This document shows positions 24,951 to 37,092 of a DNA stretch of 64,000 nt, piece by piece. The notes beneath the pieces were generated by a model, which searched no databases, was not told the DNA's origin, and worked only from the letters and a program-made list of their open reading frames with translations. Position numbers and translations under genes: made by a program. Origin of the DNA: Diphasiastrum complanatum (taxonomy: Eukaryota; Streptophyta; Lycopodiopsida; Lycopodiales; Lycopodiaceae); the NCBI GenBank assembly GCA_029204225.1, contig CM055114.1:15772270-15836269 (forward strand). Direction: 5' to 3'. The stretch's first letter is position 1, and every line of letters starts with the position of its first letter.

Positions 24951-25115
24951 ATTAATTACATCTAATCATTATATGTGGATTTTTTCTTTTAGAAGCAGGT
25001 GAGAGATTAACTTCATCTAATCATTCTATTTGGATTTTTCCTTTTAGAAGCAAGTGAGAGATTAACTTCATCTAAATATTCTATTTGGATTTTTCCTTTT
25101 AGAAGCAAGTGAGAG
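24951..25115. repeat. Three tandem 55-bp repeats
   Basis: Copies at 24951-25005, 25006-25060 and 25061-25115 each run from atta(a/c)tt to gtgagag. Copies 2 and 3 are almost identical. Confidence 0.95.
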
Positions 25116-25239
25116 ATTAACTTCAAAGTATCGTGGCACTCATCCTATCGCTCAACATTTATTGGCCAAACTATACTCGAAGTGTCATAAAGGTCAAAGA
25201 TTAAAGCATTTCCAAAAAAACACTTTAAAGAGTTTACCT

Positions 25240-25371
25240 CTCGTACTCTTGGATTCTCTGTGTGCACTCCATTGGCCCAAATATGATCGTTGACAATCCT
25301 CCTTGTCCGAATCCTAAGGCCTTTGCATTGTGTGCATGTACATGGTATTCTCTCATCATATTCTGGTTGAA
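25240..25371 (-). pseudogene. CACTA transposase-associated domain exon
   Basis: The segment encodes PCTCTQCKGLRIRTRRIVND followed by HIW, the Cys-pair/HxW pattern of the domain found at the N-terminus of plant TNP2-type transposases. The rest of the transposase is not seen to the left. Confidence 0.75.
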
Positions 25372-27409
25372 ACTAGTCCAATAATCCAATTGCAAATTGC
25401 ACAAATTCTTTCAGTGTCATTTAAGTGAAAATTGATAAATTCTAACATGTGACGAATTGTAACATGTGACAAAAATTGACAAAATAGTCTTTGTACATTT
25501 AGTGCATTTTCAACCTTCATTTGTGATGGAGTGGTGTCTTGGCTTTCCAAAGAGCAATATACTATATCCAAAGAGCAAATCGGATTACATCACTAGTACA
25601 AATAAAAAAATTATGACATAAATCAATATACATACATGTGATGGATCAATAGGCGGTCTACGTCGACTGATGGAAGAGCTTGAAGATGAACCAATCAATA
25701 GTTGTTCATTGTACTTTAGCCTTGATTGCTCCTTTTATCTTTTTTCTTTCTCTAAATAACGTGGAGGTACGATAATTTTCCTAGAATTCATAATTCCAAT
25801 CAAATGTCATTGTAAGAATAAATTTGCAAGAAAAATTATACACTCATATTCAAATAACAAATAAAGTGCAATTGATGTCAATATCAATAACAATATATAC
25901 TTGCTGTTGCGATCATGAGATCGCTATCTGATGATGATGACATCGTCGATGACATATACACACTGTAGCCAGCTACTCTATACCACATCATAAATAATCA
26001 TTATGAGACCGTATGTTTTGGACAAATATAATAAAATTTGTTAAAGACATGCCAATATCTAATCCATGTATATTCTACTTATGCCTAATGTAAATCTAAT
26101 ATTCTAGTAACATTGCTATCAAGAAAATTGCTTGGGTGGGGCAACACATGACGAGCAATCAAAATGAGGTTCATACTGACAGATGTTAGACATCAGTAGA
26201 TAGTGCGTGTAGGCCTATCTCAACTAATCTAAAGACCACATAGCAGTCAATGTTCGAAGCTCTCAGTTTAAACTCTTCTCTAAGATGAGTGATGATCTCA
26301 CTTGATCTTTTTTTCAAGATGGAATGATCAAAATCAAACAATCAGTCATATACTCAATTGATTCATTGCCCACTCAATCACTCATTTGATTACTTAATAC
26401 TTGGCTCGAGTTAGTTAAAGGTAAATCTCTTTGGATTGGCCTAGTGTGCCATGGTATCTCATGACGAGCAATATGCATTCGCCCTTTCTATCTATGGTTG
26501 CTTTGTATGCAAGAAACCATATACTAGATAACACACCAATGATCAACATCTTTATTACAATGCTAAATGATATTTCAACTAATTACTATGATTTCATATA
26601 AGGTTATATAGGTCACACACCAACAATTAAAAAGATTTATCATATAGGTCACATATCACTAAGGTCCTCAATATAACATAAATGCTTTTGATCATGAATC
26701 TAAATGACCCCATGCAACCATTTAAGAGGCCACATGACAAAAGCAAAAAAAAAATATTTGACCATGTAATTATGTCATCAAATTATATCAAATCTATGAC
26801 ACCTAGATTATTAATAAACTAAATGATTTATGACATCACCGATTTGACATAATATTATGTCATAAAATCTTTAAAAACTTGTCAAATTACTTGTTTAATA
26901 ATAATATGTACTATTTCTTATCTCATGATTTTGTCTTGTATGTCAAATCTCAAGAGAAATAAAATTCCTCATATATACTAAATTCAGGTCATAATTTTAC
27001 ATCTTGAAACAACTAATGTTTATAGTGAATCATGACAACAACCCTGATTAGGGCCATAAATAAATTACATTTCAAAAAATTCAGGAAAATGTCGAGTCCA
27101 AATAAATGAATTTCATTCAATAATGAGTCCAAATAAATAAATATTAGCTCCATTATACCACAATAATTACAAATATTGAAATTAAAAGCCATGCGATTCA
27201 AGACATGTGAAAAACACTTTACAAATAACAAAATAAACATACATTTGTGATGCAAGACAAAATATAGTTCAATTACAGAATTATTCAAAGTTCAAAAATA
27301 TACATAAACTGCATCGCTAAAACATTGACAAATGTATCAACCAGAATGATAAAACTAACAACATAAGTATCTATACACATGGATCAACTAGCTATAGAGT
27401 GAAAACACT

Positions 27410-27730
27410 AGCTAGATCCATCTAATCCATCCTCGTCCTGGCCATCAGATGGGGCTTGCCATTCCTGCATGCGCAACAAACATGAATTGGTATTGTGATA
27501 AATGTGGTGGGAGTGAGAGAGACTAGCGAATGTAAAGAAAATAAAATCTATTGGAAGTCATACCTCAAGAGCAGTAGCCCAGTCTATCCGCATGCCTTGC
27601 CTCTCCAATAACTTGAGCAATGCTTGCGTATTGTGACCATACACATACATATATTCCTCGCGTGTGGGAGACCGCCCTACGGCCTGAAAATATCCCTCGT
27701 CGCCACTGCCCAAGTGAGAAGCCCCCGTGG
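27410..27730 (-). pseudogene. C-terminal two-exon fragment of a probable CACTA accessory gene
   Basis: From 27730 the frame encodes Gly/Glu-rich sequence, then GRSPTREEYMYVYG and a helical LLKLLERQGMRIDW stretch. It then reaches a gag|gtatga donor, and the next exon begins after a ...catgcag acceptor near 27465 and ends with an acidic tail and a stop near 27411. The context (CACTA domain to the left) and style suggest a Transposase_24-like protein tail. This family call is an inference. Confidence 0.45.
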
Positions 27731-27733
27731 TCT

Positions 27734-29180
27734 CTAGTTGAGCTCTGGATGTCTCTCGTTGATACTTAAAGCGATCTTTATTTTCTCAAAGTTAATTGCT
27801 TCCTTAGGAAATTGTCTATGCTGTATCGGCAGGGTGATATTCTTTTGTTCACTTTTCCAAGAGGCTCCGACAAGGAGTACTTCATTAGATTCTTCAAATC
27901 CAGCACAAAAAAGTGGCTCTTGATGGACTTCTGGTTCTACTTGAGCTAACTTTTGCGCTAAGACTTCTTTTGCTTTTGGCATTAACTTCAGAAACTCTTC
28001 CAATGAGATATTAATCTTACTAGATAAAATATTCATGAGTAGTTCTGTTTGTGGCACTTCCGGTTCAGTCATCTTGAAGGGTTCTTCATGATGATGCAAC
28101 TGATCATTCATATTTGTACGTGAATTTCTTGGTGGCTACAATTGTGAAGAACTAACTTCGGTTGTTGCTTTAGCAGCTTCAAGCTCTTCTTCTTCTTGCA
28201 GATGTTTAATCCATTGCCTCATATCTTGATATCTTCTTTTTTGTGCATGAAGATTTGGATAGACTCCAGATGTTGTTGGTATGTCGGTTAATGGTATAGA
28301 ATCAACAGATACTGGATTCGCTACTAGTTCTTTCTGCTTCTGTGCTCTGGTGACCACCATCAAGGGTATACTTGATTTATTCTGAGCTACTGGTCTTCGC
28401 TTGATTGTTATCAAATTTACAGGAGCTGTAGCTGGTGGTGGCTTTGGTCTTGCTGGACAGTCTTTATAGCAATGTCCATAACCATAATCATGACAGAATG
28501 GTACAAATTTCTCTTTATTTGGACATTCTGCAACTCTGTGATTTTTTCCACATGCAAAGCATCCAAGCAATGCTCTGGTCCAATTTCTAGATGCCTATTG
28601 TTGCACGACATCATAAATAGCATATTATTCTGAAGATCCACTTTCTTGATCATTACCATAGTTCCATTGCTCAGCACTTCAGTACGGTTCTGGTTCCATC
28701 AAATTGGCAGGAGGAGCGGAGTGCTTTGGTGGGACAGGTAAGGCTAAACGTTCTAGGTATAAGAGTAGATTGTCGAGGTCTAGTTGCTGGATTTTCTCCA
28801 TATTGTGGTTCTCGATATCCCATTTGGGCATATCGTTGTTAAATTATCCGAGGATTGAAGCTGCAAAAGACAGTCTCATGATCAGGCGAATTACACAAAT
28901 GGCATATACTGATTTCCATTCGTTTTTTCAATAGAGGACACTCATTCACTGTGTGATTTCTTGTACAAATAGAACACCAGACATTTTCCCTGGTAGAAAA
29001 AGTCTTTACAAACTTCTCAGATTCCTTTTTGCTTTTTCGTGGAAATCTTCCAATGCTTTGATCTTCTCATCAAATTGTGACTGCAACTTTTTCATCTGTT
29101 TTTGTTGGTTTTTTCCGAGTTTCTCGAACTCATTGAGCATCATTTCTGCAGTAGCATTGACATTTGTTGATGCAATAGTG
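27734..29180 (-). pseudogene. Gypsy-type Gag, C-terminal part with four zinc-knuckle-like motifs (E1)
   Basis: Reading leftward: CSICTRNHTVNEC and CHLCNSPDHETVFC (about 28975-28880), then CFACGKNHRVAEC and CHDYGYGHCYKDC (28570-28450). The last has Tyr in place of the second Cys. After these come a basic Pro-rich linker and a C-terminal segment to 27734. Gag binds genomic RNA through such knuckles. The frame is broken: frames change between the two pairs of knuckles, and a TAG at 28138-28136 replaces a CAG that E2 keeps (56079-56081). Confidence 0.75.
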
Positions 29181-29825
29181 GTGGATGTCGCCCACGCGAA
29201 GATTGGCTCGGTGAAGGTTCAACAATGCTATTTTGAAAAAAAAGTCTCTGATCAACTTTTCAAGATAATTTCTAGAAAAATAACTTTTGCCGAACTCTCA
29301 GATGCAAAATCTGACATAGATAAAGCTATGGTAAACCCGACAAAGGTTTCTGACACAAGAAAATATAGTTTATGTAGTTTGGCGACGGTAAAAATCATGA
29401 TTTTCTATGATCTGGATAGGAAGAATATTTGCCGAACCCAAAAATAGTATTTTACTATAAACAAAATGTTTTGAAAACTCGGCGAAGGATCAAGAGTAAT
29501 ACTGGTATTTTTGCAAAAAAGTGACTTTGTTGACAAAAATATGGCAATATGACAACTGATCTTCTGAAAAACCTTCTATTTTTGGTATTATTCTTCGCCG
29601 ACCTGACAGTAGATAGATCTGAATCAAACCTATGCACAGTGAATCGGACAAAGGTTCTTTTTTGTATTTTTAGGGTTTTGGTAATTTTTTGGTGTTTTTT
29701 GACGATTTTTCTGATTTTTCTGAAAATCTGTTGGGAAGGATTGTTCTCCCTTCAAACTCAAGGTTTTGTGATCAAAACCGAAGGTGTCTGAAACTCGGCA
29801 AAGGTTTCTTGAAAGAGGGCAAAAA
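27734..29825 (-). mobile_element. Gypsy copy E1 (minus): leader and partial gag, internally deleted
   Basis: Collinear in reverse with E2 (53500-56195). It keeps leader sequence (29825-29190) and then jumps at about 29190 from E2 position ~54160 to ~55020, so the gag N-terminus is deleted. The remaining gag (29180-27734) keeps four zinc-knuckle-like motifs. The right edge is fused to the reverse transcriptase of F and the left edge to CACTA J. No LTR or primer site remains. Confidence 0.8.
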
Positions 29826-30465
29826 GAATATCGTTCATCATCTGTTGGAAGGTTGCCGGGGCATTAGTTAGACCAAAGGGTAAAACTAAAAATTCATAAT
29901 GGTCATACCTAGAACGAAAACTAGTTTTGGAAACATCTCCCTCTTGAATTATGATTTGATGGTACCCTGAATTAAGGTCCAATTTGGTGAAATACTTAGC
30001 ACCATTCAATCGGTCCATTAAGTCATCCATCCGAGGTAAGAGATAACAGTTCTTAATAGTCATTTTATTAAGCCTTTTTAATCAACACAAAGATGAATAC
30101 TGCCGTCTTTCTTGCCGGTTAACAAAACATGTTTTTAACAAGGGGATTCACTAGGCCTTATATGGCCCTTAGGTTGACTAGCACCTTCATCTTCTTCCTT
30201 CCGGTTCATTCTATAGGAAAAATGTGATACAGGAGAGCTGTCGGGAAGAAGATCTATGCGATGGTCTAAAACCCGTGAGGGGGGAAGACCCTCAGGCAAC
30301 TGCTTAGGGATATATTGTTATATTCCTCCCTAAGTCTCTTAAATATTTTGCCCTCAGGCAAAGATTCTAGATTATCATCAGAAAAAGACAATGCTTTAGG
30401 GAAAGACGATACATAACATTGAACTTATGAGTACTAAATCCATCTATGTATGATTCATCTTCCAG
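29826..30465 (-). pseudogene. Gypsy element F, reverse transcriptase fragment
   Basis: The minus frame at 30063-29826 encodes the RT palm region with PLPR-like [28 protein letters not shown] and [21 protein letters not shown]. Decayed sequence with stops to 30465 corresponds to the segment between protease and RT. The YxDD box is absent because F is cut at ~29826 by E1. F continues on the other side of element H at 42952. Confidence 0.85.
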
Positions 30466-30470
30466 ATAAC

Positions 30471-31152
30471 TGTTAAAAATTCACAATTCTAGCTTGACTA
30501 GTTTTGGTCATATGACTTGTAAATAGTTAGATGGTCATGATGTGGCTTGTCACACGTGCCAAATAGCATAGGATTCCATTCATAAGGATGTTCTCAAGTA
30601 GACCTAAGTGTTAGAACCTTTGGAATGAGTCCAAATTATGCTTAGATACAAGGGAGAAAAAATAGGAGCTATTTTTGGTAATTTTTGCATTGTTGAGGGA
30701 TCTCCAAGATTCCAACCCTAACTTGGTAGGGATGAAAGATCCACCAAAATTAGCATTAGGGATAGGTTTAGGGCTACTCATACCTGCCCAAAACCGTGAT
30801 GGATCATGTATATATAGGTGATGATATCTCACCAAAATCAATCAAGCAATTTCATGTTTTTTCTCTCATAATGGTGCAATTGCTCTCTATGTTCATAATT
30901 GTTTGAGTACTTGTGATTACTAATGATTATAGGATTGAATGTAGGTCTGGTGTACAGTACTTAGACTGTGGGAGGCCGTACTTTCACACGTGTGAAGCCT
31001 TCTTCAAGGATTTGGGCCATTTAGTGAGGTTCAAGCATAGATTTTTGATGGATTTTGATGGTTCAACTTGTGCTAATCTTATGAAATCATAATCTATTGT
31101 TTCCCTCATCATTTCAAGTGTTTTAGGATCCTTATTTGCTGTAATTTTTACA
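30471..31152 (+). repeat. Element H 5' LTR (682 bp)
   Basis: Starts TGTTAAAAATTC and ends GTAATTTTTACA. A TATA-box-like TATATATAG lies at 30809-30817, and the 14-bp palindrome TTCACACGTGTGAA at 30983-30996. Confidence 0.96.
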
Positions 31153-31165
31153 TGGTATCAGAGCC
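31153..31165 (+). other. Element H primer-binding site (tRNA-iMet type)
   Basis: TGGTATCAGAGCC immediately abuts the 5' LTR. Confidence 0.95.
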
Positions 31166-31633
31166 TAAAGGCTGAAATGAGCTAAATCCTTGGTTTGCAT
31201 TCAATTTTATCACAATTTTTGATCTAAATCTTGTGTAGATTGGATCTTAGCATCTAGTATTGATTCTAGAACTCAAAGTGAGTCAAATACATTGGAGATT
31301 GGTGTTGTGTGACTTCATTTGCAGGTGTTTAGGTGTCTAAAACCAGAGGCAAAGTTGAATTCAATTCACATTACCAAGATAGCAAGTTTTGCTTGCTCCA
31401 AGCATTGATTTCTAAGCGAGTTTTGGAGGTGATTTCATAGAGAAGGCTTTCTAGCATTCAAGGAGAGGGAAGATCAGAGTTTTGGGGACTCTTCAAGGCT
31501 GTTCTAAGGTGTAGTAGGCACCTCCTAAAGTGATTTAGGTTCAGTCCAACCATAGCTTGACTTATGCACCAAATTAGATCAATTTTTCATCAATTTTGAT
31601 CATTTTTTGCTTGTGATTGGATAGTAGATTGTG
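31166..31633 (+). other. Element H untranslated leader, first part
   Basis: No ORF. The leader is split by element I at the target TTGCA and resumes at 37960, reaching the gag ATG at 38285. Confidence 0.85.
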
Positions 31634-31638
31634 TTGCA

Positions 31639-32501
31639 TGATAAATTTTACAGTTTTTAGGACAATAATGATTGTACTTTACAATCATAGAGAGTTATTG
31701 GTTGCTTAATCAATGAATCTATCAAGTTCTACACATTAGATCTTGATCTAGATTCACTACACTTGGATTTAAGCAAGAGCAATGGATCAACACATCATTT
31801 TTTAGTGAGAGCGGCTTCACACGTGTGGAGTACTGTCCACTGTACGGCCTGCACCTGAAACAACAAGTACAATGATACTAGATAGCAATCATGCATAAAA
31901 ATCACAAGACAAATGACTAGAAATCTCACAAAAGTGTAGAGTGCAAAAGTCTCATCAATTTTCTTAGCAAAATGATGATCCTTTTATGGATCAAGTACAT
32001 CCATGAGTCTGGTACAGTCCAGCAGGCCTTCACACGTGTGAAGAGTGCCACATCACTCATATCTATCCATTTGATCCATCCTTGATCCTTATCCAATAGT
32101 TGACCTTCTAGAATATGACTAAAATTCCAAAAAGCTAGTCTCCTAGAATATAGGAATATTCCCTACAAAATAGGATCTAAGAAAAATGGTCAACTCTTAT
32201 CTTCTAGTACTCTATACACACATGTGAACATCCACTTGCCATGTGGGAGCATTTACTCATGCACATGCAAGGAAAAGCTAATTTGTAGGTGACTAGTCAA
32301 CTTGACTAAAAACTAGTCATTTCATGTTCACACTAACTAGAATGATACAAAATCAATTTGGATATATACAAACATGAAAAGTACATCCTTTCACACATGG
32401 GAACATGCTCCACACGTGTGAAATCATATCATCAACATATTCTAATGTTTGATCAATATTTACATGAACCAATGTCAAGTGAGAAGTGACAATTTTCAAC
32501 A
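31639..32501 (-). repeat. Element I 3' LTR (left copy, 863 bp)
   Basis: On the plus strand it starts TGATAAATTTTACAG and ends CAATTTTCAACA. It holds three CACACGTGTG motifs (near 31818, 32031 and 32411). Confidence 0.95.
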
Positions 32502-32512
32502 CTCCTCCTCAC
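32502..32512 (-). other. Element I polypurine tract
   Basis: The minus strand reads gtgaggaggag just before the 3' LTR. The same 11 bases form the tract of element H. Confidence 0.9.
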
Positions 32513-32514
32513 TT

Positions 32515-35500
32515 CTAACTTGGCAAATCTAGTGTACATCTATCTACAATTCCAAGAGCATATCTTAACTTAAAAAATGGATCTTTGGACAATGGTTTGG
32601 TTAAGATATCAGCTATGCATTCGGATGATGGTACATGATGTAGTTGCACTTCCTTGGATTGTACCTTCTCCCTCACAAAGTGGTGAGCTATCTCAATATG
32701 CTTTGTTCTAGCATGGAAGATAGGATTTGAAGCAATTTGTTGAGAAGCTTGATTGTCACAAAATATGTAAGGGATCTCCTCGGCCTCTAGCACATGTAGT
32801 TCCATCAAGAGTCTTCTTAGCCATAAGAGCTCTTTGGTTGTTGAAGTCAATGCCTTGTACTCGGCTTCACAAGAAGATAGTGAGATTGTATCTTGCTTTT
32901 TGGAAAGCCAAGATATCACTCCTCCACAAAGAAATGTTGCAAATGCACTAATGGACTTCCTATCCATCTTGTCACCTGCAAAATCTGAATCCGAGTAGGC
33001 TCTCAAGTGCAAGTTAGATCCTTCATAAAGTATACCAAAAAATCTAGTACTAGAAACATATCTAAGTACTCTCTTGGCACTTTTCCAATGATGAATTAAA
33101 GGAGCTTGCATACTTTGACTCAACTTGCTTACACAAAAACTTAAGTCAGGTCTAGTGATGGTTAAATAGATTAGAGAGCCTATAAGCTTCCTAAAGAGAG
33201 TGATGTCCTCAAAGGATGCTTCATCACCTTCATTAGTTGCTTTCACAACATGCTCCATAGGGGTGTCAATCCCCTTACAATCTTTCATACCAAATCTTTC
33301 AAGAATGGAAGTAGCATACTTAGATTGACTTATGAAAGTACAATTGCTACTTCTAGACACTTCTATCCCAAGTATAAACTTTAGGAAGCCTAGATCTACC
33401 ATCTTGAACTCACTAGATAAGTCAACTTTTACTTTGCCTATGCCATCATCATCATTTCCTGTCATAATGATGTCATCAACATAAAGAACCAAAATGATGA
33501 TCTTTCCTTCATTACATTTGAAATATAAAGAAGGTTCATAAGCACTTAGTACAAAGCCAAGGGAATAGAGAAAATCATGCAACCTAGAGTACCAAGCTCT
33601 AGGTGCTTGCTTCAAGCCATATAGGCTCTTCCTTAAGTAGCACACCTTTTGCTCCTCACCAATCTTGATGAAGCCCTCGGGTTGCATCATGTAGATTTCC
33701 TCTTCTAAGAAGCCATTCAAGAAGGCATTTGTCACATCCATTTGGTAGAGATCCCATTTGAACAAAGTAGCAATGCAAATGATTAATCTAATAGTTACAA
33801 GCTTAGCTACAGGTGCAAATGTTTCTTCATAATCCAATCCTTTTATTTGAAGAAATCCCTTAGCAACAAGCCTAGCTTTGTATTTACTAATAGATCCATC
33901 TTGATTGTACTTAATTCTATAAATCCACTTACATGCAAGTGGTTTCTTTCCTCTTGGAAGATTTACAAGATTCCAAGTATGATTTTCTTCTAATGCATCA
34001 TACTCTACTTGCATTGCATCTCTCCAAACTTTAGATTTACATGCTTCTTCAAAAGATGATGGTTCTTCAATCAATGTAGCTAAAAAAGAGTAAGAGGTAG
34101 AAGATGTAGAGCCTTCCTTTTGCTTTCCCTTGTCCACATAGGTAAGCCTTGAGGGCTCGGCCTTGCTCCTTGATGATCTTCTTGGCCCCTTTTGACTTGG
34201 ATCCAAATCTCCATCCTCGGGTTTGTCATGATCCTCCTCGGGTTTGTCAAGATCCTCCTCGGATTTGTCAAGATCTTCAATGCACAATGGGTTAGATCCA
34301 TTTGACAAGCTCTTAGCAAATTGTGACTCATCAAAAAGTACATCCTTGCTTACCTTTACTTTCTTGGATGTAGGATCATATATCCTATATCCCTTGCTAT
34401 TTTCTCCATAGCCAACAAAGATTCCTTTGAAGGAGGTAGCATCTTCTTTCCTTCTAGTCTCCAAAGGAATGTGTACATAACAAGTACATCCAAAGATCTT
34501 AAAATATTTTACATTGGGTTTCTTATCAAACAAGGCTTGATAAGGTGAGATCCCATCTATAGCACTACTAGGAAGTCTATTACACAAATAATTAGCACAT
34601 GTTATGGCTTCTCCCCAAAATGAGATGGGAAGTGATGCATCAAGCCTCAAGGACTTTGCACACTCACATAGACTCCTATTTTTCCTCTCGGCCACCCCAT
34701 TTTGTTGAGGGGTGTAGGAACAAGTGTATTGTAACTTAATACCATTGATCTCACAAAAGTCTTTCATTTTATTGGAGGTGTACTCTCCTCCATTATCACA
34801 TCTTAGTGCTTTGATAGAAGTACTAAGTTGTTTCTCTACTAGAGACTTGAACTTAATGAAAGCTTCATAAACAAGATTTTTCTTTGATAGTAACTCAATC
34901 CATGTGAATCTAGTACAATCATCTATAAAAGTTACATACATCAAGGCACCTCCATTACTTGCATGTGAAAAACTATGTACATCAGAATGTATGAGATCCA
35001 AGGGAGAGAGAGATCTTGATGAAGATTTCTTGTAAGAAGATTTGTGTGACTTTGCAAGGCCACATGCCTCACACATTTTTCCACACTTCTTGAAAGCTCT
35101 TGGTAGGCCGAGAGCTAGTTCCTTGCTTGCCATTGACTCCATAGATTGAAGATTAGGATGGCCTAATCTCTTATGCCAAAGCTCCACTTGAGTTAGCTCC
35201 TCCCTAGCCAAGTTCACACTTTCACTTGCAACATTAGCATCCAACTTGAAAAGTCTACCTTGCTTAATGCCACTAGCTATGCACTTATCATTTTTCAAGA
35301 TGGAACAAACTCCATTCTTGAAATGTACATCTAGTCCATTGTCCATTAATTGTCCTACACTAAGCAAGTTTCTTGAAATGGTAGGAACATACAAAACATT
35401 ATCTAGATCTATCCTTTTAGATGTGCCTAAACAAAGAGGTATAGATCCTATGCCATCTATCTTGCATGCTTGATCACTAGCAGTGTATATTGACTTCTTA

Positions 35501-36495
35501 GAGTCATTACAAGATAGAAGAGTAGAAAAATAATGCTTGTTAAAGGACATGTGGGAACTAGCCCCACTATCTATCCACCATGTGTCTTGACTTGAAGTTG
35601 GTGTAGATGCAACCATTAAGGATGTGTTGAATCCATCCTCATATTCTTCCTCTTGAGCAATGTTCCCTTGATCTCCTTTGGCTTGTTGATTCTTCTTCAA
35701 GTAGCATTCTGAGGCAAAGTGTCCTTTCTTTCCACAAAAGAAACACTTTAGTTTTGCCTTGTTCTTCACTTTGCCTTTGGAGGTAGATCCTCCATTCTTC
35801 ATCTCGGCCTCCTTGCCTTGATTTTTCTTGAATGGATTTTGCTTTTTCTTGCCTTTAGATGTAAAGTTAGCTTTCTCCTCTCCTCCATTAAGTGACATGC
35901 TATCCATTCTTGTCTTGAGGTGTAGAAGCCTACTCTCCTCGGCCACAAGAACATTGTGCAACTTTTCAATGGATGGAAGAGAGTCTTGAATGGCAAATGA
36001 TTGGACTAAGTTGGTAAACTCATCACTTAGACCATTCAAAATGATTTGTACTAGTTCTTGATCTTGGATCTTCTATCCTATTGCACTTAACTCCTTGTTA
36101 AGAGATTTGATCCTAAGAACATACTCTTGTCCACTCTCTCCACTTCCTTTCATGCTTTGGAAAACTTGATTTCTTAGCATGAGGATTCTTGAAGTATTGT
36201 TGGATTCATAAATGCTCTTTAATGAATCCCAAGCCTCTTTGGATGAGGTACAAGAAGACACCTCTTTCAAGAGGTCATTGCATACATTTAACTTTATGCA
36301 ATGTAGAGCTAATCTTGCTCTCTTCTTGTATTTGGCTTGTTCTTGGGGAGTTTGAGGCTCTTCCTCTACTCCTTGAACTATGTCATATAGATCATGGATC
36401 ACTAGGAGTGATTCCATTCTCACTTTCCAAATGGAATAATTTGTGGAAGTGAGTCTCTCACTTGATTCCATCAAATATCCACCCATGGATGACAT
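32515..36495 (-). pseudogene. Element I Ty1/copia Gag-Pol polyprotein with one in-frame stop
   Basis: From the ATG at 36495 the frame is 1327 codons including the stop, broken only by a TAG at 36075-36073. The related H protein has Glu there, so GAG to TAG is likely. Order: Gag (YSIWKVRMESLL near residue 25), CCHC knuckle ~250-263 (CFFCGKKGHFASEC), aspartic protease WWIDSGASSH ~305, integrase HKRLGHPN zinc finger ~437, and the DDE core with DLIHSDVHS, FIDDCTRF and DNGGEY at ~495-570. Then PQQNGVAERKNR, reverse transcriptase with FLNGFLEEEIYM and YVDD near 1003, and RNase H from AYSDSDFAGDK ~1164. It encodes everything for a copia replication cycle except for the nonsense codon. Confidence 0.95.
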
Positions 36496-37079
36496 TTTAG
36501 AATGAATGCTCTTTTAAAAATCACAAAGATTTTTGAATTTTAAAAGATCTATGAAGTGGCCTAAAGCTTACTAGAATGCCTATAGGCTTGTCTCTATCAA
36601 ACTAACACACAAGCTTGAATGATACTCAAAGATCTTACCAAAAATTTCTAGCTTTCACTCTCACAAAAAAAAAATTGCTTTACACTTTTCTTAGAGATTT
36701 CACTTCAACTAAGGATCTGAACAAATCAGCCTCTTAGATCTGATCTTAGACTCTAAAAAGAAATGCTTCAATGATCCAAAACACTATTTGGTCATAGGCA
36801 TTAGTTAGAATGAATCTAGATCAATACTATGCTTCAAAAAGCACCAAAAATGAACTAGTATTGTGATTTTGGGACCAAAAAACACAAAGTAACTTGAATT
36901 GAAAGTTGCTGTACGGTTTCACACGTGTGAAAAGTACATACACAGCCTCCAAGTCGTTTTGATCCAAATGATTACAAGCTATCACTCTAGAAGAACTCGC
37001 CCTCACTAGTATTGGCCAAAAAACAAATTTTGCCAATGATCTTTACAAGATTTATGATTCAATGATCACTCTCTTACTT
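36496..37079 (-). other. Element I untranslated leader
   Basis: No ORF of note. It contains one full TTCACACGTGTGAA palindrome at 36918-36931, outside the LTRs. Confidence 0.85.
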
Positions 37080-37092
37080 AGCTCTGATACCA
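37080..37092 (-). other. Element I primer-binding site
   Basis: The minus strand reads TGGTATCAGAGCT, abutting the LTR that starts at 37093. Confidence 0.93.

Larger units (their letters stand above)
25130..27730 (-). mobile_element. CACTA remnant J (minus strand)
   Basis: The minus-strand exon at about 25371-25240 encodes a transposase-associated domain with CTCTQC and NDHIW. It is clearly related to exon 2 of the CACTA gene at 1203-1346. A second minus-strand coding segment lies at 27730-27563, with a GT donor and a continuation at 27465-27410. A third Ser-rich candidate exon is at ~25790-25640. Short TTATGACAT/ATGTCATAA motifs cluster at 26765-26880 and near 25608. The sequence cactagtacaaa at about 25593 could be a terminal inverted repeat, but its partner was not found. 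Confidence 0.6.

Noticed and set aside
30611-30841. 76-codon minus-strand ORF, identical at 42405-42635
   Set aside because: It lies entirely in the H LTRs and is identical because the LTRs are; no sign of being a protein.
34080-34343. ORFs overlapping the element I polyprotein in other frames
   Set aside because: Shadow frames of the strongly supported Gag-Pol frame.
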